From Blastococcus sp. CT_GayMR20 (GTDB lineage: Bacteria; Actinomycetota; Actinomycetes; Mycobacteriales; Geodermatophilaceae): a DNA stretch of 8,912 bases. A model generated the notes under the pieces. That model ran no database searches. It was not told the origin of the DNA and saw nothing but the letters and a program-made list of their open reading frames with translations. The stretch covers positions 1 to 8,912 of the forward strand of contig NZ_SPQM01000165.1 in NCBI RefSeq assembly GCF_004570345.1. Reading direction: 5' to 3'. Below are positions 6,893 through 8,912 of the stretch, in pieces (the first letter of the stretch is position 1; every line of letters starts with the position of its first letter). The translations under genes were made by a program, and so were the position numbers.

Positions 6893-8912
<2,020 letters not shown>

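Overview
The window is very GC-rich, densely coding actinobacterial chromosome. A SepH-type cell-division gene, an actinobacterial-type serC and a citrate synthase 2 (CitA-like) lying close together fit a high-GC Actinomycetota genome. The overall look resembles Geodermatophilaceae or relatives, but that family-level placement is an inference. There is no sign of phage, transposon, plasmid, CRISPR, tRNA or rRNA.

Layout: (1) 1-444, minus strand, the 5' half of sepH, running off the left edge. (2) 445-699, a 255-bp divergent intergenic region with a perfect operator-like dyad. (3) 700-4067, plus strand, a two-gene translationally coupled unit: an S9 prolyl-oligopeptidase-family hydrolase followed, with a 4-base overlap, by a circularly permuted ATP-grasp protein that has lost some family-typical lysines. 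(4) 4070-4095, a hairpin at the convergent junction. (5) 4078-6789, minus strand, a large multidomain sensor: PAS-like, GAF, histidine kinase, receiver, then a C-terminal RsbW-like ATPase. (6) 6852-6877, a strong hairpin behind serC. (7) 6893-8008, minus strand, serC. (8) 8009-8087, a short intergenic region with repeats and a possible terminator. (9) 8088-8912, minus strand, the C-terminal three quarters of citrate synthase 2, running off the right edge.

The outer genes (sepH, serC, citrate synthase) are housekeeping genes that are neighbours in other actinobacteria, for example Mycobacterium. The three genes between sepH and serC look like a lineage-specific accessory block. The most interesting content is the peptidase/ATP-grasp pair, which combines a possible amide-bond hydrolase with a possible amide-bond ligase, and the sensor kinase that physically joins a two-component phosphorelay to an anti-sigma-factor-type ATPase. 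No clearly new system was found; these two architectures are the best candidates for follow-up.
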